Shown: one piece after another, positions 50,483 to 55,281 of the stretch
How positions within the stretch are numbered: the stretch's first letter is position 1
How the letters are laid out: the number at the start of each line of letters is the position of its first letter
Source: DATBFX01 sp036558305
GTDB lineage: Bacteria; Chloroflexota; Chloroflexia; Thermomicrobiales; UBA6265
Direction: 5' to 3'
DNA: 55,281 nt
Assembly (NCBI GenBank): GCA_036558305.1
Contig: DATBFX010000005.1
Location: 1 to 55,281, forward strand
Translations under genes and position numbers: made by a program
The notes under the pieces: model-generated
The model's database searches: none
The model's input: the letters and a program-made list of their open reading frames with translations, nothing else
Told to the model about the DNA's origin: nothing

Positions 50483-52840
50483 ATGAATCTCGTCGGCTAC
50501 ACCGATCGCCTGAGTGTCGCGCCGGGCGAGTCCATCCAATTCATGGTCAGCTCGACGCAGCGGACGTACCGGGCGGACATCGTGCGCCTGATCCACGGGG
50601 ACGAGAATCCACAGGGTCCGGGGTTCAAGGAGGCGGAGATCGAGTCGCCCGTCAACGGGGAGTACGCCGGTCGGGTGCAGCCGATCCTCACCGGGTCGTA
50701 CGTGCTCGTCCTCACCGATGCGCGGCTCGATCTGGCGGGGGGTGTCACGCTCCAGGCGTGGGTGATGCCGACGACGCCCGAAAAAGGCCAACAGGGTCTG
50801 CTCGGAAAGTGGTCCGCGAGCGATTCATCGGGGTACCTGCTGGCGATCGAAGACGGCGGCGACCTCGCGCTCCGGTTGGGCGACGGCAAGGGAAAGACCG
50901 TCGACGTGCGAAGCGGTGTCCCCCTTGCTCACCACACCTGGTCGTTCGTCGCGGCCTCGTTCGACGCGGCCGATGGCCGGGTCAGGTTGGTCCAGCGGCC
51001 GGCAACGATCTGGCCGCTGGACCGGTACACGGCCGCGGTGGAGCAGACGGTCGATCTGCGTGGCCTGGGTACCACGGGTGCCCCGTTCCTGATGGCCGGC
51101 ATCTGGCGCGGTTCGATACCGGGAGCCGGTCAGGTCGGCGCTCTCTTCAACGGCAAAATCGAGCACCCACGCCTTTGGCGACGTGCCCTCACCGCGGACG
51201 AGGTCGAGGCTTTGGCAGGCGGCGCCGAACCGACCGAGGTCGGTGCCGGGTTGGTCGCGGCGTGGGATTTCTCGCGTGAGATCTCGTCGAGTTGGGTCGT
51301 CGACGTCGGCCCGCACGGGTTGGACGGCGTGGCCGTCAACATGCCGATGCGGGCGGCGACCGGTCACACCTGGACGGGGGACGAGGTCGACTTCAAACGG
51401 GCGCCGAACGAGTACGCGGCGATCCACTTCCACGACGACGATCTGGAGGATGCGAACTGGGAGGCAGATTTCACCTTGGAGGTGCCGGAAGGGTTGCCGA
51501 GCGGCGTCTACGCTGCCCGGCTCCGCTCCGGTGCCGACGAGGATTATCTGCCGTTCGTCGTTCGCCCGGAGGCAGGTAGAGCAACCGCACCGATCGCCTA
51601 CTTGATCCCGACCCTCACCTACCTGGCATACGCGAGCGAGCACGAGATCGTCGGCGACCCGGTCGTCTTCCCGTTCTACGACCGGACGATGCACGCCGCC
51701 GAGTACCGCTACATCGCCGAGCACCACCTGCACAGTCTCTACGACTACCACGCGGACGGGACAGGCGTCTGCTACGCCTCCTGGAAGCGGCCGCTGGTGA
51801 ACATGCGGCCAAAGGCCATTCGGTCTGCCTTCGCCTCGCCCGAGCACCTGGCGGCCGATCTCTACCTGATCGACTGGATGGAACAGAAGGGGCACCGTTA
51901 CGACTGCCTCGCCGACGAAAACCTCCACACCGATGGGGTCGAGTTGCTCCGGCCCTATAAGGTCGTCGTCACCGGCACGCACCCGGAGTATTGGAGTGGC
52001 CCAATGCTCGCCGCGCTCGAAACCTACCTGGCCGAGGGCGGCCGCGTCATGTACCTCGGCGGCAACGGGTTCTATTGGGTCACGGGGTTCGATCCGGAGC
52101 GGCCGCACGCGATCGAGGTCCGGCGTTGGGGCGGCACCGGCGCCTGGGTCGCCAAACCGGGCGAGTATTACCTGAGCACAACCGGCGAACTCGGCGGTCT
52201 CTGGCGCAACCGCAACCGGGCGCCGCAAAAACTCCTCGGCGTCGGCTTTACGTCGCAGGGATTCGACTACTCGCGGCCGTACCATCGCCAACCCGACAGC
52301 TTCGACCCGCGGGCGGCGTTCATCTTCGAGGGCATCGGCGACGACGAGGTGATCGGCGACTTCCCCTCGTTGACCCTCCGCCACGGTGCGGCCGGCTACG
52401 AGATCGACCGCGCCGCCCCGTCGCTCGGCACGCCGCCCCACGCGCTCGTCGTGGCAACGGCAACCGGGTTCAGCGATTCCTACCAGCACGTCATCGAGGA
52501 GTGCCTGATGAGCACCCCGCACGAGGGCGGCACGATGCAACCGCTCGTCCGCGCCGATGTCGTCTACTTCGAAGGGCCGAACGGCGGCGCCGTCTTCTCG
52601 ACCGGCTCGATCGCCTGGTGCGGCTGTCTCTCCTCCAACCACTACGACAATAACGTCTCCCGAATCACCGACAACGTGCTGCGGCGGTTTGCGGGATCGT
52701 GGCTCGGCCCCCGGCCCCCCCGGCCCCCCAATCCTGGGGGGACACGACCCGTTCACCCCCAAGTATTGGGGGGCCGGGGGGGCCGAGCGAGAGACCCACT
52801 GGCACGCCCTCCGGTAATCGGCGAAACTCGCCGGGCATGA
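50483..52840 (+). CDS. N,N-dimethylformamidase large-subunit-like amidohydrolase
   Basis: The 785-residue product matches the dimethylformamidase beta-subunit layout: an N-terminal beta region with a LamG-like insert (LDLAGGVTLQAWVMPTTPEK, GKIEHPRLWRRALTADEVEA) and a C-terminal catalytic half (SLYDYHADGTGVCYASWKRP, VVVTGTHPEYWSGPMLAALE, YLGGNGFYWVTGF). The family uses mononuclear iron to hydrolyse N-substituted amides. ATG 50483 has GGTGGAAAGG upstream; TTG 50456 is an alternative. The small subunit gene was not recognised. The last 40 or so residues are encoded by an inverted repeat at 52703. The Liv-type importer upstream may supply its substrate. Confidence 0.8.
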   Translation: MNLVGYTDRLSVAPGESIQFMVSSTQRTYRADIVRLIHGDENPQGPGFKEAEIESPVNGEYAGRVQPILTGSYVLVLTDARLDLAGGVTLQAWVMPTTPEKGQQGLLGKWSASDSSGYLLAIEDGGDLALRLGDGKGKTVDVRSGVPLAHHTWSFVAASFDAADGRVRLVQRPATIWPLDRYTAAVEQTVDLRGLGTTGAPFLMAGIWRGSIPGAGQVGALFNGKIEHPRLWRRALTADEVEALAGGAEPTEVGAGLVAAWDFSREISSSWVVDVGPHGLDGVAVNMPMRAATGHTWTGDEVDFKRAPNEYAAIHFHDDDLEDANWEADFTLEVPEGLPSGVYAARLRSGADEDYLPFVVRPEAGRATAPIAYLIPTLTYLAYASEHEIVGDPVVFPFYDRTMHAAEYRYIAEHHLHSLYDYHADGTGVCYASWKRPLVNMRPKAIRSAFASPEHLAADLYLIDWMEQKGHRYDCLADENLHTDGVELLRPYKVVVTGTHPEYWSGPMLAALETYLAEGGRVMYLGGNGFYWVTGFDPERPHAIEVRRWGGTGAWVAKPGEYYLSTTGELGGLWRNRNRAPQKLLGVGFTSQGFDYSRPYHRQPDSFDPRAAFIFEGIGDDEVIGDFPSLTLRHGAAGYEIDRAAPSLGTPPHALVVATATGFSDSYQHVIEECLMSTPHEGGTMQPLVRADVVYFEGPNGGAVFSTGSIAWCGCLSSNHYDNNVSRITDNVLRRFAGSWLGPRPPRPPNPGGTRPVHPQVLGGRGGRARDPLARPPVIGETRRA
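52703..52787. repeat. Tandem-armed inverted repeat (GGCCCCCC type) in the 3' end of the amidase gene
   Basis: The left arm 52703-52732 and right arm 52765-52787 pair over 23 bases, the left arm carrying one extra unit. The loop of 32 bases has a further CTGGGGG/CCCCCAAG pairing. It is translated as PRPPRPPNPGG... at the C-terminus of the amidase. A lone copy of the right arm lies at 43348-43368. Confidence 0.88.
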
Positions 52841-52874
52841 GCGGTTGCTTTTCCGGCAAGAGGAGGCAGGTTTC

Positions 52875-53477
52875 GTGTCGGAGTTGATGCCACAGGCGCG
52901 GGCGTTGTTGGACGAGTGGGTGCAGGCGGAGAGTCTGCGCAAGCACTGCGAGGCGGTTTCCGCCTGCATGCGGTACTTCGCGCGCAAGCAGGGGGCGGAC
53001 GAGGATCTCTGGGGGGCGGTCGGGTTGTTGCACGACATGGATTTCGAGCGGCATCCGAACCTGGAATTGAGCGAAACGGGGCACCCCTTCGTCGGCGTCG
53101 CCTATCTGCGCGACAACGGCTGGAGCGAGGAGATCACGCGGGCGATCCTCAGCCACGCCGACTACAGCGGGGTGGAGGCAGAGTCGCCGATGGAGAAGAC
53201 CCTGCGGGCCGTCGACGAGTTGAGCGGATTCGTGACCGCGGTCGCGCTGGTGCGACCCGACAAGAGCATCTCCAGCGTCGAGGTCTCCTCGGTCCGGAAA
53301 AAGATGAAGGACAAAGCCTTCGCGGCGAAGGTCAACCGGCAGGACATCATCGATGGGGCCGAGGGGCTCGGCGTGCCGCTCGAGGAACTGATCCAGGAGG
53401 TGATCCTGGCACTCCGCGAGGAGGCGGATGCGCTCGGATTGGCCGGCACCGGTGCCGCGCCCGTCGCCGCCGGTTGA
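52875..53477 (+). CDS. HD-domain phosphohydrolase
   Basis: The 200-residue product has HD-superfamily residues: LRKHCEAVSACMRYFARKQG (His), GLLHDMDFERHP (HD pair) and ILSHADYSGV then TLRAVDELSGFVTAVALV (Asp). It likely hydrolyses a phosphorylated metabolite or nucleotide. GTG 52875 is chosen because GAGGAGG stands eight bases upstream; the frame is open to 52845. It is co-directional with the amidase and with the LysE gene 10 bases downstream. Confidence 0.88.
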   Translation: MSELMPQARALLDEWVQAESLRKHCEAVSACMRYFARKQGADEDLWGAVGLLHDMDFERHPNLELSETGHPFVGVAYLRDNGWSEEITRAILSHADYSGVEAESPMEKTLRAVDELSGFVTAVALVRPDKSISSVEVSSVRKKMKDKAFAAKVNRQDIIDGAEGLGVPLEELIQEVILALREEADALGLAGTGAAPVAAG

Positions 53478-53487
53478 GGAGACGGCG

Positions 53488-54123
53488 ATGCCCGACGCCT
53501 CGACCGTCGCCGTCTTCATGCTGGCCGCCGGTCTGCTGTTGATCGTGCCCGGACCGGCGGTTCTCTACATCGTCGCCCGCGGGATCGATCAAGGGCGGCG
53601 GGCGGCGTTGGCGTCTATGCTCGGCATCGAGATCGCCTCGCTCTTCCACATCACGGCGGCCACGCTCGGACTCTCTGCCCTGCTGGTCTCGTCGGCCACC
53701 GCCTTCAACGTCGTCAGGTACGCCGGCGCCGCCTACCTGATCTTCCTCGGCGTGCGCACGCTGCTGTCACGGGGAGACGTGAGGCGCTCGACCGGGACGG
53801 CGCCGGCGTCGCTCCGCCGCGTCTTCGCGCAGGGGGTCGTCGTCAACCTCCTCAATCCCAAGACCGCCCTCTTCTTTTTCGCCTTCCTGCCCCAATTCGT
53901 CGATCCCGCGCGCGGTTCGGTGGCCGGGCAAACGCTTTTCCTGGGCGGTCTCTTCGTCGCGCTGGCCGTGTGCAGCGACGGTTCCTACGCCCTCCTGTCG
54001 GGCAGCCTCGGCGGTTGGCTGAAGGGCCACCTCGGATTCCTGCGGGCGCAACGCTACTTCGCCGGCAGCGTCTATCTGGCGCTCGGGGTGGCGACGGCGT
54101 TGACGGGATCGCGAAAGAAGTAG
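53488..54123 (+). CDS. LysE/RhtB family exporter
   Basis: The 211-residue product has six hydrophobic segments and family motifs: LLLIVPGPAVLYIVARGIDQ (the GP motif near the start), AGAAYLIFLGVRTLL, FAQGVVVNLLNPKTALFFFA. It exports amino acids or related compounds. ATG 53488 has GAGGAGAC upstream. The TA pair that follows is tail-to-tail, 24 bases from its stop. Confidence 0.92.
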   Translation: MPDASTVAVFMLAAGLLLIVPGPAVLYIVARGIDQGRRAALASMLGIEIASLFHITAATLGLSALLVSSATAFNVVRYAGAAYLIFLGVRTLLSRGDVRRSTGTAPASLRRVFAQGVVVNLLNPKTALFFFAFLPQFVDPARGSVAGQTLFLGGLFVALAVCSDGSYALLSGSLGGWLKGHLGFLRAQRYFAGSVYLALGVATALTGSRKK

Positions 54124-54147
54124 CCGGCGATGGACGATCTTGTGATG

Positions 54148-54462
54148 CTACCCCCGTTTCGCAGTCAGCCTCACCCGTCCTTCAGGGAATACGGCGATCA
54201 GTTCGAGTTCGCCGCCGAGATCCTCGACGTAGTCACGAAGGGTCGAGAGATAGGTGTCTTCGTCATGCTGGATGCAGCGCACCTCGGTTCGACCATTGGA
54301 AGAATCATCAACGGCCTGGCGGTTTGTCCCTAAGGTTGCACGGACGTCGGCAAGTGCCAGGGCGTCTCTCATCGCCCGCTCGTACTCGGCAACGAGAGCA
54401 CGTTGCTCAGGGTCGGCGTCCATCTTTGCGGCCAACTCGGCAAAGGGTCGATGCCCGCTCAT
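54148..54462 (-). CDS. Antitoxin of HigA/XRE type, degenerate recognition region
   Basis: The 104-residue product ends IQHDEDTYLSTLRDYVEDLG and GELELIAVFPEGRVRL, the typical end of XRE-family antitoxins paired with RelE/Gp49 toxins. The stretch where the helix-turn-helix recognition helix should be (GTNRQAVDDSSNGRTEVRC) is unusual, which may mean weak or altered DNA binding. It overlaps the toxin gene by four bases and is tail-to-tail with the LysE gene. Confidence 0.78.
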   Translation of the reverse strand: MSGHRPFAELAAKMDADPEQRALVAEYERAMRDALALADVRATLGTNRQAVDDSSNGRTEVRCIQHDEDTYLSTLRDYVEDLGGELELIAVFPEGRVRLTAKRG

Positions 54463-54818
54463 TGCAATTCCCCTTCCCGTCGGAGCTCCTCAAGGTACTC
54501 GTCGTACAGGCGATCTGCGACGGGAATTGCCTCCTCGTACCAGCGTTGCCAGCGACCGGTCTTGTCGCCACCGATAAGTAAGATGGCGGTCCGTCGCGGG
54601 TCGAACGCGAACAAGACTCGCGTGTGCCCTCCGCGTGGCCGAAGCTCCTTCATGTTCGGATGCCGCGATCCCTTGAGCGTATCGACAAAGGGTCGCCCGA
54701 GACCCGGTCCGATGTCGGCGAGAACATTGATGGCCGCTCGAACGCGAGCTCGATTTTTGCTATCCAGGCCCTCGAACCATTCGCCAAACTGGTCGGTGTA
54801 CTCAACCTCCCAAGCCAT
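54459..54818 (-). CDS. RelE/HigB-family toxin (Gp49-like)
   Basis: The 119-residue product has VEYTDQFGEWFEGLDSKNRA, LADIGPGLGRPFVDTLKGSR, HPNMKELRPRGGHTRVLFAF, and RTAILLIGGDKTGRWQRWYE, all hallmarks of the phage-derived Gp49-like HigB toxins (mRNA interferases). It precedes the antitoxin gene, as usual in this group. ATG 54818 is the start. Confidence 0.9.
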   Translation of the reverse strand: MAWEVEYTDQFGEWFEGLDSKNRARVRAAINVLADIGPGLGRPFVDTLKGSRHPNMKELRPRGGHTRVLFAFDPRRTAILLIGGDKTGRWQRWYEEAIPVADRLYDEYLEELRREGELQ

Positions 54819-54923
54819 GCCGGCATTGTAATGATAGCCCGCCGAATCACAATACAGTGACGCCGCGAGAACAGCTCCTCAAATCGGGAGCATCCCACAA
54901 ACCGCAGTTGTGCACCCCGTCGA

Positions 54924-54952
54924 TTGACGCCCCTCTCCCACCACCCTATGAT
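54924..54952 (+). promoter_or_regulatory. Sigma-70-like promoter of the solute-binding protein gene
   Basis: TTGACG (54924-54929), a 17-base spacer and TATGAT (54947-54952) precede the start codon of the binding protein by about 80 bases. Confidence 0.6.
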
Positions 54953-55032
54953 GCCGCCGTCGGGTAACAAATTCACAGCGCGAACTTTTCGCAGCGCCGG
55001 TTGGGACCGGCGCGTCAGGAGAGGAGCCCTCG

Positions 55033-55281
55033 GTGACCCACGCCTCGCGATTCGGAGGAACGACACGGCGCGAATTCCTGGTGCGGACGGGCGCGGTGGC
55101 GGCCGGCGTGGCCGCCGCGCGGGCGCTGCCGCTCCGGGCCGGCGCGCAGGACGCGACGCCGGTCAAGGGCGGCACGCTAACCGTCGGCCACATCGGCGAC
55201 GTCGACAACTACGACCCGCTCACCGACTCCCTCGACCAATTCCAGAACTACGGCCGCCTCCTGGTCTTCGGCAGCTTGACC
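55033..55281 (+). CDS. Family-5 ABC substrate-binding protein, 5' end only
   Basis: The 83 codons visible encode a Tat signal (TRREFLVRTGAVAAGVAAAR) followed by GGTLTVGHIGDVDNYDPLTD, the start of the peptide/nickel binding-protein family. GTG 55033 has GGAGAGGAG upstream. The gene runs out of the window. It could serve the DppBC-like permease at 43493-45408, or a full importer beyond the window. Confidence 0.85.
   Translation, partial: MTHASRFGGTTRREFLVRTGAVAAGVAAARALPLRAGAQDATPVKGGTLTVGHIGDVDNYDPLTDSLDQFQNYGRLLVFGSLT

Overview
The window is GC-rich chromosomal DNA from a free-living bacterium, most plausibly a Chloroflexota member near the Thermomicrobia. This rests on gene content, not on a marker alignment. 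The pointers are predicted F420-type enzymes (a Ddn-like nitroreductase and an LLM oxidoreductase), an AIM24-like protein, many GTG/TTG starts, strong GGAGG ribosome sites, Tad-type pseudopilin-like proteins, a full urate-to-allantoate pathway and a very high density of toxin-antitoxin (TA) modules. No rRNA, tRNA, transposase, integrase or CRISPR array was recognised.

Layout. (1) 1-4.7 kb: six TadE/TadG-like secreted or membrane proteins on both strands, without the Tad motor genes. (2) 4.9-10.5 kb: purine ring catabolism (OHCU decarboxylase, urate oxidase, HIU hydrolase, allantoate amidohydrolase, allantoinase), interrupted by a PIN/Phd-type TA pair on the other strand. (3) 10.5-18.1 kb: a candidate structured RNA with its own promoter and terminator, an AIM24-like protein, an MgtC-like membrane protein, an SH3/M23 cell-wall peptidase and three decayed genes (methyltransferase, a possible Tat-exported protein, a signal peptidase I). 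(4) 18.2-23.6 kb: tig-clpP-clpX, then a PIN/antitoxin insert and a second, displaced copy of the last 206 bp of clpX. (5) 23.7-31.6 kb: redox enzymes, a 1439-residue protein with a CHAT-like domain, membrane segments and TPR-like repeats, an SH3 protein, a 21-residue membrane protein and a CsbD protein. (6) 31.7-40.3 kb: an array of TA modules and one zincin protein, separated by four degraded direct copies of the 3' end of the zinc alcohol dehydrogenase gene that closes the array. (7) 40.4-55.3 kb: a phosphoesterase, a NarL-type two-component system, a dipeptide-type ABC permease pair, a complete branched-chain-type ABC importer (livKHMGF), a dimethylformamidase-like amidase, an HD protein, a LysE exporter, another TA pair and the start of a peptide-binding lipoprotein or Tat protein.

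Two genome-scale patterns stand out. First, TA modules sit tail-to-tail with the 3' ends of housekeeping genes, and at two unrelated loci (clpX and the alcohol dehydrogenase) they are followed by displaced copies of that same 3' end. This suggests repeated insertions that carried a replacement gene end. Second, at least seven long inverted repeats, whose arms are built from short tandem units (mostly 7 nt) and whose arm sequence differs from locus to locus, lie at gene junctions inside operons. Several are translated in frame: the uraD tail, an internal AllC insert, the DppC N-terminus and the tail of the amidase.

Functional coupling: urate is taken to allantoate by the purine cluster. Trigger factor and ClpXP form a protein-quality-control operon. 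The Liv-type importer may feed the amide hydrolase that follows it.
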